Shown in pieces: positions 50,235 to 59,610 of a stretch of 64,000 bases of DNA. How positions within the stretch are numbered: the stretch's first letter is position 1; the number at the start of each line of letters is the position of its first letter. This DNA is from JAOUJD01 sp963811265 (lineage in GTDB: Bacteria > Pseudomonadota > Gammaproteobacteria > Burkholderiales > Burkholderiaceae_F): assembly GCA_963811265.1 (NCBI GenBank), contig CAWEQS010000026.1, positions 186,001 through 250,000 of the forward strand. Reading direction: 5' to 3'. The translations under genes and the position numbers were made by a program. The notes under the pieces were generated by a model. It was not told the DNA's origin, did not search any database, and was given only the letters and a program-made list of their open reading frames with translations.

Positions 50235-51326
50235 TCATTGCTCGGCCGGATACGAACCCAGGCACTTGTAGAAGGCGCACTCCTTCTGCAGTTCGCCGAG
50301 CGCGGCCGCGACCTTCGGGTCGTCGGCGTGGCCTTCGACGTCGACGTAGAAGTAGTACTCCCAGGTCCCGACGCGCGCCGGCCGCGACTCGAGGCGCGAC
50401 ATCGACACGTTGTGCGACGCCAGCGGCTTGAGCATGTGGAACACCGCGCCGGCGCGGTTCGGCACCGACAGGATCAGCGACGTCTTGTCGCGCCCCGGCG
50501 GAGCGGACGGCTGCGTCGCCTGGGCGCCGAGCACGACGAAGCGGGTCCGGTTGTTCGGATCGTCCTGGATGTGAGCCGCGACCGCGTGCAGCCCGAAGCG
50601 CTGCGCCGCGCGTTCGCCGGCGATCGCGGCCACCGTCGCGTCCTCCGAAGCCATGCGCGCCGCCTCGCCGTTGCTCGCCACCGCCTGCCGCTCGACCGAC
50701 GGCCAGTGCTGGTTGAGCCAGCCCGTGCACTGCGCGAGCGCCTGGGAGTGGGCGCAGATCCGCGTTACGCGTTCCATGGACCCGGACCGCGTCAGCAGGT
50801 TGTGGTGGACGGGCACCGATACCTCGCCCAGCACGTGCAGCGGCGTGGCGAGCAGCAGGTCGAGCGTTCGGCTCACCGCGCCCTCGGACGAGTTCTCGAC
50901 CGGGACGATGCCGAAGTCGGCGCCGCCGGCTTCCGTCGCGCGGAACACCTCGTCGATCGTCGTGCACGGCAATCCGTTCACGCCCATGCCGAACTGCTTC
51001 TGCATCGCGGTCTCGGAGAACGTGCCCGACGGGCCGAGGAAGGCCACCGTCAGCTCGCGCTCGAGCGCGCGGCAGGCGGACATCACCTCGCGAAAGATGT
51101 TCGACAGCGCGACCTCGCCGAGCGGACCCGCGCTCTTCGCCGCGACCTTGCGCAGCACCTCGGCCTCGCGCTCCGGGCGGAACACGGGCGCGCCGACCTC
51201 GTGCTTGATGCGGCCCACCGCGCTGGCCACGCGGGCGCGCTCGTTCAGCAGTTCGACCAGCCTGCCGTCGATGGCGTCGATGGCGTCGCGCAGCGGCTTG
51301 AGGCGGTCGTCGAGGGAATCAGCCAT
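50235..51326 (-). CDS. pheA: Bifunctional chorismate mutase / prephenate dehydratase (P-protein) PheA
   Basis: 363 aa. Chorismate mutase domain at ~1-90 (LKPLRDAIDAIDGRLVELLNERARV, FRPEREAEVLRKV). Prephenate dehydratase domain from VAFLGPSGTFSETAM through PVENSSEGAVSRTLDLL to DDPNNRTRFVVLG. ACT domain for phenylalanine feedback at SVPNRAGAVFHMLKP with ESRPARVGTWEYYFYVD. It overlaps serC by 8 bases. Confidence 0.96.
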   Translation of the reverse strand: MADSLDDRLKPLRDAIDAIDGRLVELLNERARVASAVGRIKHEVGAPVFRPEREAEVLRKVAAKSAGPLGEVALSNIFREVMSACRALERELTVAFLGPSGTFSETAMQKQFGMGVNGLPCTTIDEVFRATEAGGADFGIVPVENSSEGAVSRTLDLLLATPLHVLGEVSVPVHHNLLTRSGSMERVTRICAHSQALAQCTGWLNQHWPSVERQAVASNGEAARMASEDATVAAIAGERAAQRFGLHAVAAHIQDDPNNRTRFVVLGAQATQPSAPPGRDKTSLILSVPNRAGAVFHMLKPLASHNVSMSRLESRPARVGTWEYYFYVDVEGHADDPKVAAALGELQKECAFYKCLGSYPAEQ

Positions 51327-52398
51327 GGCGGCGCTCGAAGTCATTCATGAAATCGACCAGCGCGCGCACGCCTTCGACGGGCATGGCGTTGTAGATCGAC
51401 GCCCGCATGCCGCCGACCAGCCGGTGGCCCTTCAGCTGGACCAGGCCGTGCTGCCCGGCCTCCATCAGGAAAGTGTCATCCAGCCTCGAATCGGCGAGGG
51501 AGAACGGCACGTTCATGCGCGAACGATCGCGCTTGTCGATCCGGTTCGAGTAGAAGCCGGAGCGATCGATCGTGTCGTACAGCAGCGTCGCCTTCTCGAT
51601 GTTCCGGCGCTCGATGCCGGCGACGCCTCCCTGCGCCTGCAGCCACTTCAGGACCAGGTGCGCGATGTAGACGGAATACGTCGGCGGCGTGTTGTACATC
51701 GAGTGCGCCTCGGCGTACGTCCGGTAGTCGAGCATCGTCGGCCAGCGCGGCGAGCAGCGGCCGACGAGGTCGTTGCGCACGATCACCAGCGTCAGTCCGG
51801 CCGGCCCGAAGTTCTTCTGCGCGCCGGCGTAGATGACGCCGAACTTCGTCACGTCGAGCGGACGCGACAGGAAGTGCGACGACATGTCGGCGACGAGCGG
51901 GACGTCGCCCGTGTCCGGGATGTACGAGAACTCCAGCCCGTTGATGGTCTCGTTGGAGCAGTAGTGGACGAACGCGGCCGAGGCATCGAGCTTCAGCTCG
52001 GACTGGCCAGGCACGACGGTGCGGCCGCTGCCGGCGTTGTCCGCGACCACGTTGACGCTGCAGAAGCGGCGCGCTTCCTCGGCGGCCTTCTCGGACCAGA
52101 TGCCGCTCAGCAGGTAGTCGGCATTGGTCTTGGGGCCGAGCAGGTTGAGGGGCACCATGGCGAACTGCAGGTGCGCCCCGCCCTGCAGCAGCAGCACGCT
52201 GTAGCTGTCTGGGATGGCGAGCAGCGACCGCAGCAGCTGTTCGGTCTCCTCGATGATCGACGTGAACTCCGGGCTGCGGTGGCTCGTCTCCATGATGGAG
52301 TAGCCCTTGCCGTGCCAAGAGAGCATCTCCTCGCTGGCCTGCTGCAACACCTCCTCGGGCAGCTTGGCCGGGCCCGACGAGAAGTTGTAGACGCGCAT
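51319..52398 (-). CDS. serC: Phosphoserine aminotransferase SerC
   Basis: 359 aa. MRVYNFSSGPAKLPEEVLQQA, LLLQGGAHLQFAMVP, VADMSSHFLSRPLDV and the PLP lysine in YAGAQKNFGPAGLT identify SerC. It makes phosphoserine in serine synthesis and 4-phosphohydroxythreonine for pyridoxal phosphate. Two bases separate it from gyrA. Confidence 0.97.
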   Translation of the reverse strand: MRVYNFSSGPAKLPEEVLQQASEEMLSWHGKGYSIMETSHRSPEFTSIIEETEQLLRSLLAIPDSYSVLLLQGGAHLQFAMVPLNLLGPKTNADYLLSGIWSEKAAEEARRFCSVNVVADNAGSGRTVVPGQSELKLDASAAFVHYCSNETINGLEFSYIPDTGDVPLVADMSSHFLSRPLDVTKFGVIYAGAQKNFGPAGLTLVIVRNDLVGRCSPRWPTMLDYRTYAEAHSMYNTPPTYSVYIAHLVLKWLQAQGGVAGIERRNIEKATLLYDTIDRSGFYSNRIDKRDRSRMNVPFSLADSRLDDTFLMEAGQHGLVQLKGHRLVGGMRASIYNAMPVEGVRALVDFMNDFERRHG

Positions 52399-52400
52399 CG

Positions 52401-55025
52401 TCAGCTCCCGGCAGGTGCAGCCGGCGCCTCGGAGGAGCCCTCCTCGCCCGGCTCGCCGCTTCCGTTCTCGCCGCCGCCTTCGCTGTCGCGCTCGACAACG
52501 CGCTGCAGGCCGGTCAACGTCGTGCCTTCGTCGAGCGCGATCAGCGTCACGCCCTGCGTGGCGCGCCCCATCTCGCGGATCTCGGAGACGCGGGTGCGGA
52601 TCAGCACGCCGCCGGTGGTGATCAGCATCACCTCGTCATCGCCGCGCACCAGCGTGGCAGCGACGACCTTGCCGTTGCGCTCGCTGGTCGAGATGGCGAT
52701 CATGCCCTTCGTGCCGCGACCGTGGCGCGTGTACTCGACGATCGGCGTGCGCTTGCCGAAGCCGTTCTCGGTTGCCGTCAGCACGCTCTGCTGCTCGTCC
52801 TCGGCCACGAGCAGGGCAATCACCTGCTGCCGGTCGTCGAGCTGCATGCCGCGAACGCCGCGCGCCTGCCGCCCCATCGGCCGCACGTCGTTCTCGTCGA
52901 AGCGCACGGCCTTGCCGGCGTCGGAGAACAGCATCACGTCGTGCTGCCCATCGGTGATCGCCGCGCCGATCAGGTAGTCGCCCGGATCGAGGTCCACGGC
53001 GATGATCCCGGCCTTGCGCGGGTTCGAGAACTCGGTGAGCGCCGTCTTCTTGACGGTGCCCATCGCGGTGGCCATGAAGACGAAGTGCTCCTCGTCGTAC
53101 TGCGTGATCGGCAGCACGACGGTGATCTTCTCGTTCTCGGTGAGCGGGAACATGTTGACGATCGGCTTGCCGCGCGAGGTGCGCGTGCCCTGCGGCACTT
53201 CCCAGACCTTCAGCCAGTACAGGCGGCCGCGGTTGGAGAAGCACAGGATCGTGTCGTGGGTGTTCGCGATGAAGAGCTGGTCGATCCAGTCGTCCTCGCG
53301 CATCGCCGCCGCCTGCTTGCCGCGCCCGCCGCGCTTCTGCGCGCGGTAGTCGGCCAGCGGCTGGCTCTTGATGTATCCGGTGTGCGACAGCGTGACGACC
53401 ATGTCCTCGGGCGTTATCAGGTCCTCGGTCATCAGGTCCTGGGCGCTGCGCACGATCTGCGAGCGGCGCGCGTCGCCGAACTCGCTCTTCAGCGCCAGCA
53501 GTTCGTCGCCGATGATGTCGGTGATCCGGGACGGCCGCGCGAGGATGTCGAGCAGGTCGGCGATCTTCTCCATCACGTCGCGGTACTCGTTGACGATCTT
53601 GTCCTGTTCGAGGCCGGTCAGGCGCTGCAGGCGCATCTGCAGGATCTGCTCGGCCTGCTCTTCCGACAGCCGGTACAGGCCGTCGCCCTGCAGCCCGAAC
53701 TGGAGGTCCAGCCCATCGGGGCGGAAGGCCGCCATGTCGCTGCCCGCCCGCGTCAGCATCTCGCGCACCAGCGAGGAGTCCCAGGCGCGCGCCATCAGCC
53801 CGGTCTTCGCCACCGGCGGCGTCGGCGCCGCCTTGATGATGGCGATGAACTCGTCGATGTTGGCCAGGGCCACGGCCAGGCCTTCGAGCACGTGACCGCG
53901 CTTGCGCGCCTCGCGCAGCTCGAACACCGTGCGCCGCGTGACCACTTCCCGCCGGTGCGACAGGAATGCCTCGATCATCTGCTTCAGGTTCAGCAGGCGC
54001 GGCTGGCCGTCGACCAGCGCCACCATGTTGATGCCGAACGTGTCCTGCAGCTGCGACTGCTTGTACAGGTTGTTCAGCACCACCTCGGGCACTTCGTTGC
54101 GCTTCAGCTCGAACACCACGCGCATGCCCGACTTGTCGGACTCGTCGCGGATGTCGGAGATGCCCTCGAGCTTCTTCTCGTTGACCAGCTCCGCGATCCG
54201 CTCGAGCAGGACCCGCTTGTTGACCTGGTACGGGAGCTCGTCGACGATGATCGCCGAGCGCAGGCCGCGGTCGATTTCCTCGAAGTGCGTCTTTGCCCGC
54301 ATCAGGACGCGGCCGCGGCCGGTGCGGTAGCCCTCGCGCACGCCGTCGAGGCCGTAGATGATCCCGGCGGTCGGGAAGTCGGGCGCCGGAATGAGCTCGA
54401 TCAGGTCATCGATCGTGGTTTCGGGGTTGCGCAGCAGCGCGAGGCAACCGTCGACGACCTCGTTGAGGTTGTGGGGCGGAATGTTGGTGGCCATGCCCAC
54501 GGCGATGCCCGAACTGCCGTTGACCAGCAGGTTCGGCAGTTTCGCCGGCAGCAGCAGCGGCTCGTTCTCCGAGCCGTCGTAGTTCGGCCCGAAGTCGACC
54601 GTTTCCTTCTCGATGTCGGCCAGCAGCTCGTGCGCGATCTTGGCGAGCCGGATCTCGGTGTAGCGCATCGCCGCGGCGCTGTCGCCGTCGACCGAGCCGA
54701 AGTTGCCCTGGCCATCGACCAGCATGTATCGCAGCGAGAAGTCCTGCGCCATCCGGACGATGGTGTCGTAGACCGCCTGGTCGCCGTGGGGGTGGTACTT
54801 GCCGATGACGTCGCCGACGATGCGCGCCGACTTCTTGTATGCGCGGTTCCAGTGGTTCGACAGTTCGTGCATCGCGAACAGCACGCGACGGTGCACCGGC
54901 TTCAGGCCGTCGCGCACGTCGGGCAGTGCGCGGCCGACGATGACGCTCATCGCGTAGTCGAGATAGGAACGCCGCATCTCCTCTTCGAGCGAGATCGGCA
55001 GGGTTTCCTTGGCAAACTGATCCAT
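52401..55025 (-). CDS. gyrA: DNA gyrase subunit A
   Basis: 874 aa. MDQFAKETLPISLEEEMRRSYLDYAMSVIVGRALPD is typical. Catalytic tyrosine Y122 lies in AAMRYTEIRL. The C-terminal beta-pinwheel includes the GyrA box in DYRAQKRGGRGK. Residue 83 (E. coli numbering, identical here) is glutamine in YHPHGDQAVYDTIV, where E. coli has Ser; D87 is kept. The C-terminus ends in an acidic, Gly/Ser-rich tail. Head of the serC-pheA-hisC-tyrA block. The 149-base gap to the divergent deaminase should contain its promoter. Confidence 0.98.
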   Translation of the reverse strand: MDQFAKETLPISLEEEMRRSYLDYAMSVIVGRALPDVRDGLKPVHRRVLFAMHELSNHWNRAYKKSARIVGDVIGKYHPHGDQAVYDTIVRMAQDFSLRYMLVDGQGNFGSVDGDSAAAMRYTEIRLAKIAHELLADIEKETVDFGPNYDGSENEPLLLPAKLPNLLVNGSSGIAVGMATNIPPHNLNEVVDGCLALLRNPETTIDDLIELIPAPDFPTAGIIYGLDGVREGYRTGRGRVLMRAKTHFEEIDRGLRSAIIVDELPYQVNKRVLLERIAELVNEKKLEGISDIRDESDKSGMRVVFELKRNEVPEVVLNNLYKQSQLQDTFGINMVALVDGQPRLLNLKQMIEAFLSHRREVVTRRTVFELREARKRGHVLEGLAVALANIDEFIAIIKAAPTPPVAKTGLMARAWDSSLVREMLTRAGSDMAAFRPDGLDLQFGLQGDGLYRLSEEQAEQILQMRLQRLTGLEQDKIVNEYRDVMEKIADLLDILARPSRITDIIGDELLALKSEFGDARRSQIVRSAQDLMTEDLITPEDMVVTLSHTGYIKSQPLADYRAQKRGGRGKQAAAMREDDWIDQLFIANTHDTILCFSNRGRLYWLKVWEVPQGTRTSRGKPIVNMFPLTENEKITVVLPITQYDEEHFVFMATAMGTVKKTALTEFSNPRKAGIIAVDLDPGDYLIGAAITDGQHDVMLFSDAGKAVRFDENDVRPMGRQARGVRGMQLDDRQQVIALLVAEDEQQSVLTATENGFGKRTPIVEYTRHGRGTKGMIAISTSERNGKVVAATLVRGDDEVMLITTGGVLIRTRVSEIREMGRATQGVTLIALDEGTTLTGLQRVVERDSEGGGENGSGEPGEEGSSEAPAAPAGS

Positions 55026-55174
55026 CGATGGGCCGTCCGGAAGGCGCGCTGCAAGACGCGCGCGGCAAATGTGAAAGTTTATCAGCCGGACCCCTCTTTT
55101 CCCTCGCTTCGGGACCCCCGGGCGGAAGGCCGAAACAGGTGTGATGTAATCGCGCGCTCCTTGCGTCCTGCCCG

Positions 55175-56516
55175 ATGATCGACGTCGACACCCTCCTGCA
55201 TTGCCGCTGGGTCGTTCCGGTGGTTCCGCGCGGCCTCGTGCTCGAGAACCACGCTGTCGCCATCGACGACGGAAAGATCGTCGCCGTCCTGCCAGGCGAG
55301 GTTGCCGCCGGGCGCTACCGCGGGCGCGAAGTGGTCCACCTCGCCCGCCACGCCGTAACGCCCGGCCTGGTCAACGCCCACACGCACGCCGCGATGACGC
55401 TGCTGCGCGGCGTTGGTGACGACCTGCCCTTGATGCGCTGGCTCACGCAGAGGATCTGGCCGCTCGAGAAGGCGCTGGTGTCGCCCGAGTTCGTATACGA
55501 CGGCGGCCGGCTGGCGGCGCTGGAGATGCTCCGATCCGGAACGACGTGTGCCTCGGACATGTACTTCTACCCCGAAGCCAGCGTCCGGGCCTTCCGGGCG
55601 CTGGGAATGCGCTTCGTGGCGGGCATCATCGCGATCGAGTTCCCGACCGCGTATGCCTCGGATGCCGAGGACTACCTGCGCAAGGGACTGGCGGCCCGCG
55701 ACGACTTCCGCAATGACTCGCTGGTGAGTTTCACGCTGGCGCCGCACGCGCCGTACACGGTCAGCGACGCGACGCTGCAGCGGATCGCGATGCTGGCCGA
55801 CGAACTGGATCTTGCCGATCCACACCCACGTGCACGAGACCGACGACGAGATTCGCCAGTCCGTCGCCCAGCACGGGTGCCGTCCGCTGGCCCGGCTCGA
55901 CCGGCTGGGACTGGTGTCGGAACGGCTGATCGCGGTCCATGCCGTTCACCTGGACGATGCGGAAATCGGACTGCTTGCCGACCGGGGCGCCTCGATCGCC
56001 CACTGCCCGGCGTCCAACCTGAAACTCGGTAGCGGCATCGCTCCCATCGCACGCGCCGCCGCCGCCGGCGTCAACCTCGCCCTCGGCACGGACGGGGCCG
56101 CCAGTAACAACCGGGTGGACATGCTGTCCGAACTGCGCCTGGCGGCGTTGCTCGCCAAGGGCGCCGCCGGCGACGCCAGCGTGCTCCCTGCGCCCGACGT
56201 GCTGGATGCCGCGACCCTCGGTGGAGCCCGGGCTCTGGGACTGCAGCGCCAGATCGGATCGATCGAGCCCGGCAAGGAGGCGGACCTGGTGGCCTTCGAC
56301 CTGGCTCTACCCGAAACCCAGCCCCTCTACGACGTCATTTCGCACCTCGTCTACTCGACTGGACGGGAACAGGTCAGCGAGGTCTGGGTCGGCGGACAGC
56401 GTGTTGTCGAAGCGAGACAGGTTTTGCCGGCTTCTGCCCACGCCGACCTGATGCCAAACGTGGCGGCGTGGCAGAATAGATGTCGGCAAGTTCTGCTCAC
56501 GGCCGGGGCATCCTGA
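55175..56516 (+). CDS. mtaD: MtaD-like 5-methylthioadenosine/S-adenosylhomocysteine deaminase, TRZ/ATZ family (frameshift near 55812)
   Basis: Amidohydrolase. Metal-binding HTH in TPGLVNAHTHAAMTLLRG, then FTLAPHAPYTVSDATLQ and, after the frameshift, IHTHVHETDDEI, AVHAVHLDDAEI, HCPASNLKLGSG and LGTDGAASNNRVDM. The upstream frame reads ADELDLADPHPRA; removing one T of the TT at 55812-55813 restores ELDLPIHTHVHETD and a 446-aa protein of family length. It deaminates the adenosine moiety of nucleoside by-products of methylation or polyamine synthesis; related triazine hydrolases are the alternative. In many betaproteobacteria ubiG follows; here an OmpA-like gene does. Confidence 0.87.
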
Positions 56517-56604
56517 ATTCGGGAGTCACCGGGCGACGCAGCGCATGCCTGGCCGTCCGGTAGCACCTTCGGGCGGTCTTCTCTGACTCGAGTGAGGAGA
56601 ACCA

Positions 56605-57367
56605 ATGAAGAAAAGCATCAAGCTAGGCCTCGTGGCCTCGGCGCTGATGACCGTTTCCGGGCTGGTGTTTGCCCAGGCGACGGACGTCAAGCTCGTCGAC
56701 CCGCGCGAAAGCCCGTATGTCATCGACGCCCGTGGCGTGATCGTCAAGGATCCGTTCGGCCTGTGCTGGCGTACTGGAAGCTGGAGCGTCGAGCGCGCTG
56801 CGGCGGCCAAGATCGAGGGCGCGAAGTTCCCGAACTGGACCGCCGGCTGCGAGTGCGATCGCGACCTGATGAAGGCTCCGACGTGCGAACCGCCGCCGCC
56901 GCCCCCGCCGCCTGCCGCTGCTCCGCCGCCCCCGCCGCCGCCCCCGGCTGCGCCGGCTCCGACGAGCGAGAAGGTGACGTTTGCGGCTGACGCGCTGTTC
57001 GACTTCGACAAGGCCGTGCTGCGCCCGGAGGGCAAGGCGAAGCTGGACGACCTCGTGTCGAAAATGGCTGGCGTGAGCCTGGAAGTCATCATCGCGGTCG
57101 GCTACACGGACCGCATCGGTAGCGAGAAGTACAACCTGAACCTTTCGCAGCGTCGTTCGCAGGCTGTCAAGGATTACCTTGTCAGCAAGGGTATCGAGCC
57201 GAACCGCGTCTACACGGAAGGCAAAGGCATGGCGAACCCGGTCAAGCAGTGTCCGGATCCGTCGGCCGAAGGGTGAGATTCGCAACCGCAAGCAGCTGAT
57301 CGAGTGCTTGCAGCCGAATCGTCGCGTTGAGGTCGAGGTTGTCGGAACGCGTCCTGTCCGGCGCTAA
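56605..57367 (+). CDS. ompA: OmpA-family outer-membrane protein (frameshift at GGG 57271-57273)
   Basis: Signal peptide MKKSIKLGLVASALMTVSGLVFAQA, a short domain with DPFGLCWRTGSW and CECDRDLM, and a linker of two octa-proline runs at ~96-118. The C-terminal OmpA domain is KVTFAADALFDFDKAVLRPEGKAKLDDL, VGYTDRIGSEKYNLNLSQRRS, VYTEGKGMANPVK and, in the next frame, GEIRNRKQLIECLQPNRRVEVEVVGTR. The first frame stops at TGA after DPSAEG. Dropping one G gives 253 aa and an intact peptidoglycan-binding site (NRRVEVEV). The beta-barrel of E. coli OmpA is absent. Likely an abundant peptidoglycan-tethering envelope protein. A strong terminator follows. Confidence 0.9.
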
Positions 57368-57386
57368 CGGCGATCCATCGCTGATT

Positions 57387-57416
57387 AAAAACCCCGCTTC
57401 GGCGGGGTTTTTTTTA
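57387..57416 (+). terminator. Intrinsic terminator after the ompA-like gene
   Basis: ACCCCGC-ttcg-GCGGGGT followed by eight T residues, with A residues before the stem. It closes the ompA transcript 20 bases after the frameshift-corrected stop codon. Confidence 0.92.
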
Positions 57417-57451
57417 TCATGCCTCTTTTGGAACAGCGAACAGGACCATCG

Positions 57452-57940
57452 ATGAATTCGAGCCCCTCACACATGTCGCGTCGGCTCAAGCGGCTGGGCG
57501 CGGCCGTGTCGATCGCCTGCGCCGTGCCGCTTGCCGCTGCGGCGCCGACGGAAGGCGGGCTTTACATCGCCGGCTACGAGTTCAATTTCGAGCAGGCAGC
57601 CAGCCGCGGACTCTCGCAGAACCCCAAGGGCCAGCGCTTCTTCGTGCTGACACTGGCGCCGAATGCTGGCGCGTTGTTGTCGTCCGCGCCGAAGTCCTCG
57701 ATCGCGCTGCGTGAACGCGTCATCCGCAGCAACGGAGTGCTCCTGGTGTGCCAGCGCGACATCGACAAGGGTTCGATCGATGCGTCGAAGCTGGCGCCCG
57801 GTGTGGTCGCCGTCCGTGGATTTCCGTCACCCGGCAGCAAGGACATCCCGCACGGCGAACGCTATTTCCCCGGCGAGAACCGCGACGACCTTCCGCAGAG
57901 CAACGAGGCGCTGAGGCGGCTTCGAGCCACGTGCTCCTGA
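57452..57940 (+). CDS. Secreted hypothetical protein
   Basis: 162 aa. The N-terminal signal region (RLKRLGAAVSIACAVPLAAAAP) suggests export. The mature part reads LYIAGYEFNFEQAASRG, RFFVLTLAPNAGALLSS, GVLLVCQRDIDKGSIDASKLAPGVVAVRGFPSPG and a C-terminal single Cys. The segment LLVCQR...LAPGVVAV vaguely recalls DsrE/F-like proteins, but I would not assign a function. The ATG at 57452 has AGGA 6 bases upstream; an upstream ATG at 57419 sits in the ompA terminator. Confidence 0.65.
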   Translation: MNSSPSHMSRRLKRLGAAVSIACAVPLAAAAPTEGGLYIAGYEFNFEQAASRGLSQNPKGQRFFVLTLAPNAGALLSSAPKSSIALRERVIRSNGVLLVCQRDIDKGSIDASKLAPGVVAVRGFPSPGSKDIPHGERYFPGENRDDLPQSNEALRRLRATCS

Positions 57941-58013
57941 CGTCACGACCGGCGGCCGCGCATCGCCAAGGTGCGGTGCGGTGCTGGCCCATGCAATTCG
58001 CTCCTGGATCGCG

Positions 58014-59588
58014 ATGAACCTCAAACGCACCCTGACCTGGCTGTTTCTCGCGCTGCTGCTCCTCGCCGTCGTGGCGCTCGGGGTCCGGTCGGCCCGCGCC
58101 CTGCGCGGGCCCCCGCTGCAGCCGTGGCACACGCACGTTCCCGTCGAACTGAGCGCCGATCAACTCGACTCGGCCGACTGGGCTCGGTATCTCGCCCAGG
58201 AACAGGCGATCTTCGACGACATCCGCGCCAACGTGACGCAGCGTCTCGAGCCCGATGCGCGCGTCCCGTACAACCGTTACTTCGAAGGCAGCCCGGTCTA
58301 TCCGCCGCGCTTCACGCAGGACTGGAACCGCTCGTATGTGATGGAACCGTCGGGTCCACCGAAGGGCGTCGTCGTCCTGCTGCACGGACTGACGGACTCG
58401 CCCTACAGCCTTCGGCACGTCGCTCGAAGGTACGTGGACAGGGGATTCGTGGCGATCGGCATTCGGTTGCCCGGCCACGGCACGGTGCCCGCCGGCCTTT
58501 CGGAAGTGCGCTGGCGCGACTGGAGTGCGGCGACCCGGCTCGCGATCCGCGAGGCGCGACGCCGCGTGCCGGCGCCCGCGCCGCTGCACATCGCCGGATT
58601 CTCGAACGGTGGCGCGCTGGCCGTGAAGTACGCCCTCGACGCGATCGAAGACCCGAAGTTGCCGCGCGCCGACCGCCTGACATTGTTCACGCCGATGATC
58701 GGCATCACGCGCTTTGCCCGCTACGCAGGGTTGGCGGGCCTGCCGGCGGTGCTGCCGCCGTTCGCCAGCGCCGCCTGGCTCAGCAACGTGCCGGAGTTCA
58801 ACCCGTTCAAGTACAACTCGTTTCCGGTCAACGGCGCACGCCAGTCATACCTGCTGACCGATGCGCTCCAGCAGCAGATCCAGCGGCTGGCCCGCTCGGG
58901 CAAGCTCGAAACTCTCCCGCCGGTGCTGACATTCCAGTCCGTGATCGACTTCACCGTCAGCACGCCGGCGATCCTGACCGCCCTGTATGCGTTCCTCCCG
59001 GACAACGGCAGCGAGATCGTGCTGTTCGACGTGAACCGGACGGTCAAGTTCGGGCCCCTGCTGCGTCCGTCGGCCTATGTCGCGCTGGACCGGCTGACAC
59101 CGACCACGCCGCAGGCGTATCGCTTCACCGCGATCGTCAACGCCGGCGACGACACCGACGCGACCGTCGAGCGCAGCATCGCGCCCGGCCAGTTGACCGC
59201 CGTGGACAAGCCGCTCGGGCTGCCCTATCCGCGCGGCATCTTCTCGCTGTCGCACCTGGCCATCCCGATCCCGCCCGGCGACCCGCTTTATGGAACGCAC
59301 CCCGACCCGAAGACGGGCCTGGAGTTCGGGCTGAACCTCGGCGCGCTCGATGCGCGAGGAGAACGCGGCGCGCTCATCGTCGACCAGGACTTCCTGACGC
59401 GACTGCCGTCGAACCCGTTCTTTCCCTACCTGCTCGCCCGCGTCGAGGAAGGCATCGACCGGCCGTCGACCGCGAGCGGACTTCGGCTCGTGGCGCCGTC
59501 AACGGCGGGAGTGCCGGTGCGGCTCGAAGCGCTGCTGTCGACCTTCCGGCCCGACGACGCGGACGCGCAGCCCTTCGCGGGGCCGTAG
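58014..59588 (+). CDS. Alpha/beta hydrolase, membrane-anchored or secreted
   Basis: 524 aa. An N-terminal hydrophobic segment (TLTWLFLALLLLAVVALGV) is probably an uncleaved anchor or signal. The hydrolase core has VVVLLHGLTDSPYSLRHVARRYVDRG (oxyanion region), GIRLPGHGTVP and the nucleophile elbow IAGFSNGGALAV. It resembles carboxylesterase/lysophospholipase-like hydrolases. About 90 N-terminal residues precede the core. Substrate unknown; the nearby ceramidase-like and patatin genes suggest lipids, which is inference. The ATG at 58014 is preferred over a GTG at 57981. Confidence 0.78.
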   Translation: MNLKRTLTWLFLALLLLAVVALGVRSARALRGPPLQPWHTHVPVELSADQLDSADWARYLAQEQAIFDDIRANVTQRLEPDARVPYNRYFEGSPVYPPRFTQDWNRSYVMEPSGPPKGVVVLLHGLTDSPYSLRHVARRYVDRGFVAIGIRLPGHGTVPAGLSEVRWRDWSAATRLAIREARRRVPAPAPLHIAGFSNGGALAVKYALDAIEDPKLPRADRLTLFTPMIGITRFARYAGLAGLPAVLPPFASAAWLSNVPEFNPFKYNSFPVNGARQSYLLTDALQQQIQRLARSGKLETLPPVLTFQSVIDFTVSTPAILTALYAFLPDNGSEIVLFDVNRTVKFGPLLRPSAYVALDRLTPTTPQAYRFTAIVNAGDDTDATVERSIAPGQLTAVDKPLGLPYPRGIFSLSHLAIPIPPGDPLYGTHPDPKTGLEFGLNLGALDARGERGALIVDQDFLTRLPSNPFFPYLLARVEEGIDRPSTASGLRLVAPSTAGVPVRLEALLSTFRPDDADAQPFAGP

Positions 59589-59610
59589 CCCCGAGGCCAG
59601 CGCGGCCGGC

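Noticed and set aside
56877..56960. Proline-codon repeats as a microsatellite or CRISPR-like array
   Set aside because: The repeats are in-frame CCG/CCC codons of a proline-rich linker; there are no spacers of equal length.
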